Part shown: positions 8,851-23,083 of the stretch, one piece after another
How the letters are laid out: each line of letters starts with the position of its first letter
How positions within the stretch are numbered: the first letter of the stretch is position 1
Assembly (NCBI GenBank): GCA_913050215.1
Contig: CAJXBG010000021.1
Location: 1 to 42,335, forward strand
Length of the DNA stretch: 42,335 bases
Reading direction: 5' to 3'
From: an uncultured Gammaproteobacteria bacterium
Lineage (GTDB): Bacteria > Pseudomonadota > Gammaproteobacteria > Pseudomonadales > Azotimanducaceae
The notes under the pieces: generated by a model
Seen by the model: only the letters and a program-made list of their open reading frames with translations
Told to the model about the DNA's origin: nothing
Databases searched by the model: none
Made by a program: the position numbers and the translations under genes

Positions 8851-8978
8851 ACCTTTTTTTCATTTTCTTTGCCTGCCTTTAAAAAAAACTTCTCATAATT
8901 GTCTGTTCATGCCCCGCCCAGCCTTCACTTCACGTAGAATCACCTCGGAAAGCAAAAATAAATCCAGAGAGTCCGAAA

Positions 8979-11561
8979 TTGTCCGTCACGACCGCTAACC
9001 AACCCACGCCAATGATGAAACAATTCATGCGCATCAAGGCGAAGCATGCTGATGAGTTGTTGTTTTACCGCATGGGCGATTTCTACGAACTCTTTTTCGA
9101 TGACGCAAAAAAAGCCGCGGAGCTTTTGGATATCACGCTGACGGCAAGAGGCACTTCCGGTGGGCAACCCATACCCATGTGCGGCGTTCCCTTCCATGCA
9201 GCCGACGGATATCTCGCTCGCCTCGTTAAACAAGGCGTTTCCGTCGCTATTTGCGAGCAAATTGGCGACCCAGCAACCACCAAAGGCCCCGTCGAACGTA
9301 AAGTAGTTCGCATCATCACACCCGGCACCCTCACCGAAGAGTCACTGTTAGATGCCAGCCGCGATAACGCGATCGCAGCGATCTTTCCCGGGCAAAACAC
9401 CTTTGGCCTTGCGTGTCTTGAACTTTCCAGTGGCAGATTCGAGGTGATAGAGCCTGATACTGAAGAAGCCCTCATCAGTGAGTTACACCGTGTTAACCCA
9501 GCAGAGCTTATACTTTGCGAAGATCAGAAGTATCCAGCAGTTGCTGAAAGCAGAGTAGGCGTTCGCCGACGCCCCTCCTGGGAATTTGACCTTGATGCGG
9601 CACAGACAACCCTCACAAAGCAGTTCGGCACCCGAGACCTCACAGGATTTGGTTGTGATGGTTTGACCGCGGCAATTTCAGCCGCCGGCTGTCTGCTCGG
9701 TTACGTTCAGGAGACCCAACTAACACCACTTCCTCATATCCAGGGACTCACTCCGCTCAGCCGAGAGGACATGGTTCAGATTGATGCGGCTTCTAGACGC
9801 AACCTTGAGCTCGATACCAATATCTCCGGCGGGGACACCAATACGCTGTTTGAAATTGTGGACAAAACTTCAACCGCCATGGGTAGTCGGTTGCTCAAAC
9901 GCTGGATTAACCGCCCCATTCGAACAAGAAGCGTGCTCGATGCCCGTCTTGATGCCATCGAATTTCTCGCAGACAGCTATCGCTACGAAGCGCTGCAAGC
10001 ACACCTCAAAAAGATCGGTGACATCGAAAGAATAACAACGCGGGTCGCACTGCGTTCTGCAAGGCCAAGAGACCTAGCCCGACTGAGAGATGCCTTTGCT
10101 GCGCTGCCCGAACTGGACACAACCTTGCAGGCATATCCAGCACCATTGTTAATCGCCTTACATGAGGGATGCAAACCCTTTCCTGAGCTGTCATCGAAAC
10201 TGGAATCGGCCATTATCGAGAATCCTCCTGTTGTCATCAGAGAGGGCGGCGTAATCGCCGAGGGCTACGACAGCGAACTTGATGAGCTCAGGGGAATCAG
10301 CGAAAACGCGGCAGACTACCTGATCCAGTTGGAAACCCGAGAAAAAGAAGTGACAGGTTTATCGACACTCAAGGTAGGGTACAACCGAGTACACGGTTAT
10401 TATATAGAAATCAGCCGAAGCCAGTCTGACCAGGCGCCTGCCAGCTATGTTCGACGCCAAACACTAAAAAATGCCGAACGTTTTATCACGCCTGAACTCA
10501 AAGAGTTCGAAGACAAGGCTCTCAGCAGCAAAAGCCGCGCACTCGCCCGAGAAAAGCTGTTGTACGAACAGTTACTAGATGTCCTTGGCGAGCAGCTACC
10601 AAGGTTGCAGGATACCGCGACTGCGATTTCCGAGCTCGACGTGATCGCTTGCCTTGCAGAGCGATCGCTAACACTTTCTCTCTGTCGCCCTATTCTAAAT
10701 GAGAAAGCCATGGTGAAAATCACCGGCGGGCGACACCCTGTTGTGGAGAACATGCTCAGTGACCCGTTTGTTGCTAACGACGCGCTACTCAATCCACAAC
10801 AGAGAATGATGATCATAACCGGACCTAACATGGGGGGTAAATCTACCTTCATGCGGCAAACTGCGTTAATCGTGCTGCTGGCGCACATCGGCAGTTTCGT
10901 GCCCGCCGAAGCGGCGGAAATTGGATCGGTGGATCGCATATTTACACGTATTGGCTCATCAGATGATCTTGCTAGCGGCAGGTCCACGTTTATGGTGGAG
11001 ATGACCGAAACAGCAATGATTCTGAACAATGCAACGGATCACAGTCTAGTGCTACTGGATGAGATCGGACGTGGGACCTCAACTTTTGATGGCCTTTCTC
11101 TGGCATGGGCTTGTGCCGAATACATTGCTGAAAAATCAAAGTCCTTAACGTTGTTTGCGACGCACTACTTCGAATTGACCACGCTCAGCACATTTTTACC
11201 CGCAACCGAGAACATTCACCTTGCTGCAAAAGAATATGGCGATCGGATTATCTTTATGTACTCGGTAAACAAGGGTCCCGCCAGCCAGAGCTACGGTTTA
11301 CAAGTCGCAAAACTCGCTGGCGTTCCCAAAGCTGTCATAGAAAAAGCACGTAAAAAACTTAGTGAGTTGGAGGATGCCGAAATAAGATCATCGCCAACGC
11401 AATCCGACCTGTTTCTATCACCACCACTGCAGGCTTCACCACCTGAACCAGCGCCCTCAGCTGTTGAAGATCAGCTCAGAGAAATCGAGGTGGACTCACT
11501 CACCCCAAGAGAGGCGCTAAACTTGATTTACGAGCTTAGAGATAAGCTGGAATCGGAGTAA
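8979..11561 (+). CDS. mutS: DNA mismatch repair protein MutS
   Basis: MutS recognises mismatches and small loops and recruits MutL. The 860-residue protein has the mismatch-binding motif FYRMGDFYE (29–37, with the stacking Phe and Glu), connector and lever domains, Walker [10 protein letters not shown] near residues 615–623, and ATPase motifs [14 protein letters not shown] and [10 protein letters not shown]. The C-terminus ends in the short helical domain ([17 protein letters not shown]). I use the TTG at 8979 because it gives the usual dozen residues before PMMKQF; the alternative ATGs at 9012/9015 would start right at that motif. It is divergent from recA and followed by fdxA on the same strand. 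Confidence 0.96.
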   Translation: MSVTTANQPTPMMKQFMRIKAKHADELLFYRMGDFYELFFDDAKKAAELLDITLTARGTSGGQPIPMCGVPFHAADGYLARLVKQGVSVAICEQIGDPATTKGPVERKVVRIITPGTLTEESLLDASRDNAIAAIFPGQNTFGLACLELSSGRFEVIEPDTEEALISELHRVNPAELILCEDQKYPAVAESRVGVRRRPSWEFDLDAAQTTLTKQFGTRDLTGFGCDGLTAAISAAGCLLGYVQETQLTPLPHIQGLTPLSREDMVQIDAASRRNLELDTNISGGDTNTLFEIVDKTSTAMGSRLLKRWINRPIRTRSVLDARLDAIEFLADSYRYEALQAHLKKIGDIERITTRVALRSARPRDLARLRDAFAALPELDTTLQAYPAPLLIALHEGCKPFPELSSKLESAIIENPPVVIREGGVIAEGYDSELDELRGISENAADYLIQLETREKEVTGLSTLKVGYNRVHGYYIEISRSQSDQAPASYVRRQTLKNAERFITPELKEFEDKALSSKSRALAREKLLYEQLLDVLGEQLPRLQDTATAISELDVIACLAERSLTLSLCRPILNEKAMVKITGGRHPVVENMLSDPFVANDALLNPQQRMMIITGPNMGGKSTFMRQTALIVLLAHIGSFVPAEAAEIGSVDRIFTRIGSSDDLASGRSTFMVEMTETAMILNNATDHSLVLLDEIGRGTSTFDGLSLAWACAEYIAEKSKSLTLFATHYFELTTLSTFLPATENIHLAAKEYGDRIIFMYSVNKGPASQSYGLQVAKLAGVPKAVIEKARKKLSELEDAEIRSSPTQSDLFLSPPLQASPPEPAPSAVEDQLREIEVDSLTPREALNLIYELRDKLESE

Positions 11562-11689
11562 ATTCAGGATATCCAGAGCTCAACCCCTAACAACGCATGA
11601 TTGCGAGGCAGGGCATATTGTGCGTTGGGAAAAAGCTGATAGAATGCGTATCTTTACAATTTCAGACTCTAAACTAAAAGGAACCATCG

Positions 11690-12013
11690 ATGACATTTGT
11701 GGTAAGTGACGCGTGTATCAAATGCAAACACACAGACTGCGTAGAGGTATGCCCTGTAGACTGTTTTTATGAGGGACCAAATTTCCTCGTCATCCACCCC
11801 GACGAGTGTATCGATTGCGCCCTGTGTGAGCCTGAATGTCCGGTAGATGCGATATTCTCGGAAGACGAACTACCCGAAGCTGAACAGGATTTTCTGGCAC
11901 TCAATGCCGAATTGGCCGAGGTCTGGGAAAATATTACGGAAAAGAAAGACCCGCTTCCTGATGCTGAGGACTGGGCAGAAGTAACGGGCAAGATGGAACA
12001 CCTCGAAAGATAG
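11690..12013 (+). CDS. fdxA: 7Fe-8S ferredoxin FdxA
   Basis: A 107-residue low-potential electron carrier with one [3Fe-4S] and one [4Fe-4S] cluster. By alignment with Azotobacter-type ferredoxin I, cysteines 9, 17 and 50 should bind the 3Fe cluster and 21, 40, 43 and 46 the 4Fe cluster; the motifs are [17 protein letters not shown] and [15 protein letters not shown]. The acidic C-terminal tail is typical of the family. The start ATG has AAAAGGAA upstream. The gene follows mutS as in Pseudomonas and is closed by hairpin terminators. Confidence 0.96.
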   Translation: MTFVVSDACIKCKHTDCVEVCPVDCFYEGPNFLVIHPDECIDCALCEPECPVDAIFSEDELPEAEQDFLALNAELAEVWENITEKKDPLPDAEDWAEVTGKMEHLER

Positions 12014-12081
12014 CCCATCTTTCCAGCCGTTCTCGCACGAGCAGTCCTTTACAGCTTGTTTGAACGGACTACAGAAAAACG

Positions 12082-12099
12082 AAAAGCGAACGCTTTTTT
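12082..12099. terminator. Weak, possibly bidirectional hairpin terminator
   Basis: AAAAGC–GAAC–GCTTTTTT forms a short six-base-pair stem with a tetraloop and a T run on the plus strand. On the minus strand the same stem is followed by CGTTTTTC, so it could stop transcription from either side. Confidence 0.4.
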
Positions 12100-12111
12100 G
12101 CAAACAAGAAG

Positions 12112-12141
12112 GCTGCGTGTGGCAAATACGCAGCTTTTTTT
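12112..12141 (+). terminator. Rho-independent terminator after fdxA
   Basis: A seven-base-pair GC-rich stem, GCTGCGT / ACGCAGC, with a nine-base loop is followed directly by seven T residues. It lies about 100 bases after the fdxA stop codon and should end mutS–fdxA transcription. Confidence 0.85.
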
Positions 12142-12321
12142 ATGCTTTTCGTTGCGGGCTTCTTATTAACGGTCACATTTCAGCGTTCCAGACTACAAGC
12201 TCTCCCGAGATCCATCAGCTGTCCGGCTCTCAGCCTTATCGCTGCACGAATCTAACTCCCAAGGAACCGCGAGAAAAGCGCTCGTTGTCGCGTTCGCAGG
12301 CCTATCGGCTTTACAGGATGT

Positions 12322-13065
12322 TTAGTTAGATTTACCCGCTTTTTTGGGCAAATAGAGCAACGGATCCTCCGGCTTGCCATCCCGCCGAATTTCGAAATGA
12401 AGCATTTCTTGACCCGGCCCCGAAGAACCTATTTCAGCGACAACCTGCCCACCTTTGACTTTTTCGCCTTCTTTTACGAGGATTGCCCGATTGTGTCCGT
12501 AAGCGCTCAGAAAATGGTCATTGTGTTTGACGATCACTAGTTTGCCATATCCCCGTAAACCGCCGCCCGCGTATACAACCACGCCATCTGCAGCAGCAGC
12601 CACAGATTCGCCTAAGCCACCTCGAATATCGATGCCCTTGTTGACTTTCCCAGTAGTGGAAAACGCCAAAACCACCTCCCCCGGAACCGGCCACTGCCAA
12701 TTTAATTTTGGCGCTTGGGTTTTTCGCGTTACCGGTTTCTTGGTTTTTTGCGGAGATGATTTTGCGATTGTTTTTTGACGCGGCGCGCTCCGCTTTGGCA
12801 ATGCGCCTTTAAGTCGGATTCGCTGATTAACAAAAATTGTATAAGGCGGAGCAATCTTGTTAGACCTTGCTAATTTTTTGTAATCGAGTCCATAGCGAAA
12901 AGCTATCGAATACAATGTGTCTCCACTTTGCACCGTATAGTATCCCTTGGCGTAAGCGCCGGACTCTCCGGACCCGATAACAGGCACATAAATGCCGCTA
13001 CTCTGACAGGCTACCAATCCAAAGAGCGCAAGGGACAAAACGATAGTTTTTTGACACATTTGCAT
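12322..13065 (-). CDS. nlpD: Lipoprotein NlpD, LysM and degenerate LytM (M23) domains
   Basis: NlpD is an outer-membrane lipoprotein that activates cell-wall amidase AmiC at the division site. From the ATG at 13065 it has 247 residues: a signal peptide MQMCQKTIVLSLALFGLVAC with the lipobox Cys at 20, a LysM domain near 42–86 (YYTVQSGDTLYSIAFRYG), a Lys/Pro-rich linker, and a C-terminal M23 domain (NKGIDIRGGLGESVAAAADG … HFEIRRDGKPEDPLLYLP). NKGID replaces the metal-binding HxGxD, so it is an activator and not an enzyme, as in E. coli. The frame extends upstream only through a TTG at 13143 and would bury the signal peptide. rpoS, normally next, is absent. Confidence 0.93.
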   Translation of the reverse strand: MQMCQKTIVLSLALFGLVACQSSGIYVPVIGSGESGAYAKGYYTVQSGDTLYSIAFRYGLDYKKLARSNKIAPPYTIFVNQRIRLKGALPKRSAPRQKTIAKSSPQKTKKPVTRKTQAPKLNWQWPVPGEVVLAFSTTGKVNKGIDIRGGLGESVAAAADGVVVYAGGGLRGYGKLVIVKHNDHFLSAYGHNRAILVKEGEKVKGGQVVAEIGSSGPGQEMLHFEIRRDGKPEDPLLYLPKKAGKSN

Positions 13066-13198
13066 AGTGGCTAACTTGAAAAATGATGACAAGCGTCGAA
13101 ACCTGACCCTTCTCGTTTTTATTTTTATGACATTAATTTGCAATTATTATTCGTGAATCGTTCTAGGGCTTCTCTACCATTTTGATCTATTTGAGATA

Positions 13199-13226
13199 AA
13201 CATTACGCGCTAAAAAGCGCGATGTT
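13199..13226. repeat. Perfect hairpin between the DUF368 gene and nlpD
   Basis: AACAT–TA–CGCGCT–AAAA–AGCGCG–ATGTT forms a six-base-pair GC-rich stem with a four-base loop, extended by five outer pairs across a two-base bulge. There is no T run on either strand, so it is not a classical terminator. It may be a transcript-processing or attenuation structure. Confidence 0.6.
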
Positions 13227-13281
13227 ACCGGCACGGTCGATGAAAGTTTCACACCGGCATCGTGAATTTTATATTGCAGGA

Positions 13282-14274
13282 CTATGAGTCCTCAAATCGT
13301 CGAGACGCCCAATCAAGACCCAGAACAATGAGGATACCCCCTACAGCAATGCTTACTGCCGCTAAAATGTTGGGTTCCTGGCCTGTGATCTGAAGGTAGC
13401 TTTGGGGCCAAATCGGTTCTTGGATCAACGGAAGCTTGCTGCCGTCTGACTTCATCTGGTAACTGATTGTCTCTTTCCAGGGCCATAATTTAGCCAAGGA
13501 GCCGAGCATAAATCCTGTCAGCACAGCTAGCGTTTTATCTTTATGATCTCTAAAAAGCTTTGAGAGCAACTGAGCAAAGCTAATTAACCCAATAAAGCAT
13601 CCCAACCCGAGCGCCAGCAGCAGATCCAGCTCGAAGTTCTTAATGGCATCAATCACCGCGCCATACAAACCCAGTATCAATAAAATGAAGCTTCCCGAGA
13701 GCCCAGGCAGTATCCAGGCACACACTGCGATCGCGCCTCCCACAAAAAGGAAACCAGCTGTCGGCGGCAGTTCGAGCGGAATGACGGTGGTCACCAGCAT
13801 ACCAACGCTGGTTCCAATGACCGTGAAAATCACCAAATCAAAACCAAACCGGGAGATTTGACGCATGACAATCCAGGTTGAGGCAATGACCAGCCCGAAG
13901 AAAAAGGACCAAAGAAAGATGGGCTGCTCAACCATCAGATAACTGATCCCACGGGCGAACAGGATGATAGACACTCCCATACCGCCAAAAAGCGCGAGTA
14001 GGAAGTTAGCATCAACGGCATGCCACACAGCCATAAACCCCTCATTTTTGAGGCGAAGCAGCAATACCGGTGTAAATTGTTTGATCGCGTTGATGAGGCG
14101 CTCATATATGCCTGAGATAAAAGCAATCGTACCTCCGGAGACACCTGGCACGACCTCTGCCGCTCCCATCAGCAATCCGATCAAAGCCGTCTTTACATAA
14201 TTGACGTTGCCATTACCCGGTTGTAATCGATCAACAGCCGTTGGATCACTCTTACTCAATTCTTTTACGCTCAC
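13282..14274 (-). CDS. DUF368 family polytopic membrane protein (PopT-like)
   Basis: This is a multi-pass inner-membrane protein with the DUF368 signature near the N-terminus (AAEVVPGVSGGTIAFISGIY) and its internal echo LPGLSGSFILLILGLYG, suggesting an inverted-repeat transporter fold. DUF368 proteins (PopT in Vibrio cholerae) have been linked to recycling of undecaprenyl phosphate across the membrane, so a role in cell-envelope carrier-lipid transport is likely. I prefer the GTG at 14274 (330 residues, AAGAGA upstream) over the TTG at 14313, which adds charged residues unlike the family. It sits between pcm and nlpD on the same strand. Confidence 0.88.
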   Translation of the reverse strand: MSVKELSKSDPTAVDRLQPGNGNVNYVKTALIGLLMGAAEVVPGVSGGTIAFISGIYERLINAIKQFTPVLLLRLKNEGFMAVWHAVDANFLLALFGGMGVSIILFARGISYLMVEQPIFLWSFFFGLVIASTWIVMRQISRFGFDLVIFTVIGTSVGMLVTTVIPLELPPTAGFLFVGGAIAVCAWILPGLSGSFILLILGLYGAVIDAIKNFELDLLLALGLGCFIGLISFAQLLSKLFRDHKDKTLAVLTGFMLGSLAKLWPWKETISYQMKSDGSKLPLIQEPIWPQSYLQITGQEPNILAAVSIAVGGILIVLGLDWASRRFEDS

Positions 14275-14360
14275 GTTTGTCGTCTCTTTTTCTCTAATTT
14301 TGCTTTGATGCAATCCTTAAAATTTAGGTATGCACAACTTGGAGCAAATGATGTCTGTGT

Positions 14361-15032
14361 TCAGCTTTTACCACTGAGAAGCGGCACGAAGGTGACATTC
14401 TCAAGTACTTCTTGCTCAATACCTGCTTCAGTATTTTTGACGAGCAGTAACTTCTGCTTATTACCAGCACCAACCGGGATAAGCAGCCTGCCACCAACGG
14501 CTAATTGATCCAACAGCTCTTGCGGAATGTGACTAGGCGATGCCGTCACAATAATGCCATCGAATGGACCTTTGTCAGCCCAGCCAATATTGCCGTCATC
14601 ATGCTTAAAATGAACATTTCGCGCACCAATTGTGCGAAGCGTAGCACGCGCTTTTTCAAGTAACCCACCGATGCGTTCCACGGTATACACTTTCGAGACC
14701 AATTGGGACAAGATCGCTGTTTGGTAGCCCGAACCCGTTCCGATCTCCAGTACCCTGTCGAGTTTAGCGCCCGCGAGTAATGATTCAGTCATTCTGGCGA
14801 CAACAAAAGGCTGTGATATCGTCTGGTTAAAGCCGATAGGCAGAGAATTATCTTCATAGGCTCTATGCGCCAGCGCTTCATCAATAAACAGATGTCTGGG
14901 CGTCGAGTTGATCACATCAAGAATAATCTCGCTCTCTATGCCCTGCTTGCGTAGCCTCTGCACGAGTCGATTGCGCGTACGCTGAGATGTCATTCCCACG
15001 CCGCGAATATCCTGTGGTTTATTATTCTCCAT
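14361..15032 (-). CDS. pcm: Protein-L-isoaspartate O-methyltransferase
   Basis: It methylates L-isoaspartyl residues with S-adenosylmethionine to start repair of aged proteins in the cytoplasm. The 223-residue protein shows the SAM motif [15 protein letters not shown], the substrate region [24 protein letters not shown] (quoted in part), and [15 protein letters not shown]. Its start overlaps the end of truD by 11 bases, so translation is probably coupled. In most gammaproteobacteria surE lies between truD and pcm; here there is no room for it. Confidence 0.96.
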   Translation of the reverse strand: MENNKPQDIRGVGMTSQRTRNRLVQRLRKQGIESEIILDVINSTPRHLFIDEALAHRAYEDNSLPIGFNQTISQPFVVARMTESLLAGAKLDRVLEIGTGSGYQTAILSQLVSKVYTVERIGGLLEKARATLRTIGARNVHFKHDDGNIGWADKGPFDGIIVTASPSHIPQELLDQLAVGGRLLIPVGAGNKQKLLLVKNTEAGIEQEVLENVTFVPLLSGKS

Positions 15033-16053
15033 AGATTACCAACTCTTTAAGAAATTCAGTTGCAAAACTACCCGTCGGCAAGCTGAAAGAAAGTGCCAGA
15101 TCAGCGCCATCAAAATGCCACCGCAATTCACGGGGCATAACACGAAGGTCTCTCAATTGCGCCTTCATGCCAACCTTCGTTAAGCCGGCAGCCCAATCGG
15201 AAAAAACGCACTCATATGCCCGCATCACTGCCGCAGCTGAGCTCACTCTCGATTTTCCATAGAGCCAACCTCTTGGCTCGTCGTTTTTAATACCGTCACG
15301 CCCAATCGACTGCGTTGCATGGCTCAACTCAAGAGAGGCATTTTCCAAAGCAACGTGGTACTCACCTGTCTCTATCATCTGACCCAACATCGAGTTAAAC
15401 ATGTAGCTACGCGCCGCTGAAAGATACATGTCTCGTTGCGCTCTGGGTACTTTTTCACCACAGAACAATTTGTCAGCCATTTGAAGATTTTGTGTTTCCT
15501 TGCCAAAACGCTGTTCACCGAAATAATTTGCGAACCCGTCGCTTTGCAATCGCCTGAGTCGCACTTCAATTTCATCTCTGATTTTCTCCGGATGGGCAGA
15601 CGATTCGCTCGTCAGAGAGTCACAATGTAGATTCCTCAACCGAATTGTAAATTTGTTTGCCTGATGGCTGCCCCTGCGTAATTTCTTGTTATAGCGCTGA
15701 ACTTCAAGCAGCTCCAACCCATCGTGTTGCTGACAAAAAGATTCGAAATCCGGCATGTCCTTACCCGGCTTCCAGCAGCTAAACCATTGCTCAGTAATAG
15801 CGTGTCTGTCTTTGCGGCCCGAGAAATTAACATCGAGCGCCCTGACCCCCGCAAACGCTGCCAACTGCGTTGCAACCCAAGCTGTATTTTGGCCGGTTTT
15901 TCTTATTCGCAAATAGATATGTTCACCGCCGCCTTCAGGCGTAAACCCCAGCTCTTCAACAACCTGAAAATCAGCCGCTTCACGCTTGAAACCCGCCGTC
16001 ACCAGAGGAGCCTCGAGCAACCGGGGAAATGACAGAGAGCGATCACTGATCAT
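15022..16053 (-). CDS. truD: tRNA pseudouridine synthase D
   Basis: TruD converts U13 of tRNA-Glu to pseudouridine. The 343-residue protein has the family catalytic motif [14 protein letters not shown] (the Asp is the nucleophile) near residues 79–92, plus [11 protein letters not shown] near 175 and the [10 protein letters not shown] insertion-domain region. Length is close to E. coli TruD (349). It overlaps ispF upstream and pcm downstream by 11 bases each, which points to a tightly coupled operon. Confidence 0.95.
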   Translation of the reverse strand: MISDRSLSFPRLLEAPLVTAGFKREAADFQVVEELGFTPEGGGEHIYLRIRKTGQNTAWVATQLAAFAGVRALDVNFSGRKDRHAITEQWFSCWKPGKDMPDFESFCQQHDGLELLEVQRYNKKLRRGSHQANKFTIRLRNLHCDSLTSESSAHPEKIRDEIEVRLRRLQSDGFANYFGEQRFGKETQNLQMADKLFCGEKVPRAQRDMYLSAARSYMFNSMLGQMIETGEYHVALENASLELSHATQSIGRDGIKNDEPRGWLYGKSRVSSAAAVMRAYECVFSDWAAGLTKVGMKAQLRDLRVMPRELRWHFDGADLALSFSLPTGSFATEFLKELVIYGE

Positions 16054-16552
16054 GCGAGTCCAGTAATATTACGGCCTGCGCAGCCACGCCTTCTTTCCGG
16101 CCAATAAATCCCATTTTTTCTGTTGTTGTCGCCTTGACATTAACCCGGTCTTTGGAGGTGCCTAGGTCTTCAGCAATCACCGCGCACATTGCGTCGACAT
16201 ATTTCGCGACCCTCGGCGCCTCGGCTATCAATGTAATATCAGCGTTAACCACCGCCATATTTCTTTGGTTTATCATTTCGACACATGAGCGCAGCAGTGC
16301 ACGGCTATCAATGTCTTTGAAAGCCTCGTCGTCGTCCGGAAAGTGCCTGCCAATATCTCCTAGGGCCAACGCGCCAAGTATCGCATCGCAGAGCGCATGC
16401 AAAATGACGTCGCCGTCTGAGTGAGCAAGAATCGCTTGCTCACTTGGCACAGAAACACCACCCAATTTGATACTGATTCCTGCATCCGAAGGCCCTCCCT
16501 GTTCCGAGACATCAGCAAATTTATGCGCATCGAAGCCGCTTCCAATTCTCAA
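16043..16552 (-). CDS. ispF: 2-C-methyl-D-erythritol 2,4-cyclodiphosphate synthase
   Basis: It cyclises CDP-methylerythritol 2-phosphate in the MEP isoprenoid pathway. The 169-residue, trimeric zinc enzyme shows the DAH metal motif near residue 8 (GSGFDAHKF), [19 protein letters not shown], and the [16 protein letters not shown] signature at the C-terminus. A short insertion after the DAH motif (residues about 14–24) makes it about ten residues longer than E. coli IspF. Its ATG overlaps the ispD stop by 4 bases. Confidence 0.97.
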   Translation of the reverse strand: MRIGSGFDAHKFADVSEQGGPSDAGISIKLGGVSVPSEQAILAHSDGDVILHALCDAILGALALGDIGRHFPDDDEAFKDIDSRALLRSCVEMINQRNMAVVNADITLIAEAPRVAKYVDAMCAVIAEDLGTSKDRVNVKATTTEKMGFIGRKEGVAAQAVILLDSHDQ

Positions 16553-17329
16553 CGGTTCACCTCTTCCTGGTCAGACTCTGCCTGCTGTTGCTGCAGATAA
16601 AATGCAGCAAGTTCAAGGTCCGCTGCATTCGTGACTTTTATATTGTCTTTGCTACCCTCAACCATCAGAGGCTTGAATCCCTTTCTTTCCAGCGCAGAGG
16701 CTTCGTCTGTGATTGCTTTCGAGCGAACATCGAGCTTATCGTTGGCGACTGTGACCGACGATAGGGCATCCTCCAGGGCCATCTTAAGTAGCTTGCGCCG
16801 AAACAGCTGGGGCGTTTGTGCCAGCCAGAGTTTGTCTCTGTCGTAGGTATCAAGAATTGTCCCGTCCACGGCATATTTGACAGTCTCGACAATCTCGGCG
16901 CCAAGAATGCCCCCTACCGCATGATCGCCGGCCGTTGATATCAACCGAGCAACATCTGTTGCCCTGAGACAGGGCCTTGCGGCATCATGAACCACCACCC
17001 AATCTGTTTGGTCTGAGTCAGCAGCTTCATCAAGCGCAACAATGCCATTCAAGACAGACTCGGCCCTTGTCATTCCGCCATATACGACTTCACAACTTTC
17101 GGCTTCAGGCACCTTTCGCCAGAACGCATCATCTTCGCTCACAACAAGAATTACACGTTGAGGGTTCAGCGCAAGTACACGGCGCAAGGTATGCGAGAGA
17201 AGGGGCAGACCGTTAAGGGTCAAATACTGTTTGGGAATATCACCACCAAGTCGCAGCCCCTTACCCGCGGCAGGAATAACGGCGTCGAACCTGAACGAAT
17301 CGATAGGCTGCATGACTGTGGATGCCAAA

Positions 17330-17343
<14 letters not shown>
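16549..17343 (-). CDS. ispD: 2-C-methyl-D-erythritol 4-phosphate cytidylyltransferase
   Basis: It transfers CMP from CTP to methylerythritol 4-phosphate, the step before IspE/IspF in the MEP pathway. The nucleotidyltransferase signature [19 protein letters not shown] lies near the N-terminus, followed by [22 protein letters not shown] and the C-terminal [15 protein letters not shown] chose the ATG at 17343, inside the last codons of ftsB; a TTG at 17349 and an ATG at 17313 are alternatives. A Gln-rich tail ([13 protein letters not shown]) is unusual but short. Confidence 0.95.
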
Positions 17344-18939
<1,596 letters not shown>

Positions 18940-19003
18940 TTAGTTAACGCTCAGTGTTGTCATTGTACTGACATTCACTGGAATAGCATTTCAGCTTCTG
19001 CCG

Positions 19004-23066
<4,063 letters not shown>

Positions 23067-23083
23067 GGCATTCGCTAAAGCGA

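Larger units (their letters stand above)
12014..12321. other. fdxA–nlpD intergenic region (usual rpoS slot)
   Basis: This 308-base gap between convergent fdxA and nlpD has two terminator-like hairpins in its left part (see separate entries). The right part, 12142–12321, has no supported gene. I translated it on the minus strand and found no similarity to RpoS. On the minus strand it contains three GGA motifs (12185–12226) and small GC-rich hairpins, so a small RNA is possible but unproven. An 89-codon plus-strand frame (12060–12329) has no family features and runs through the terminator. Confidence 0.5.

Noticed and set aside
12142-12321. rpoS remnant
   Set aside because: I translated the minus-strand frames and found none of the RpoS region 2 or 4 motifs.
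12060-12329. 89-codon plus-strand frame after fdxA
   Set aside because: It runs through the terminator hairpin and has no family features.
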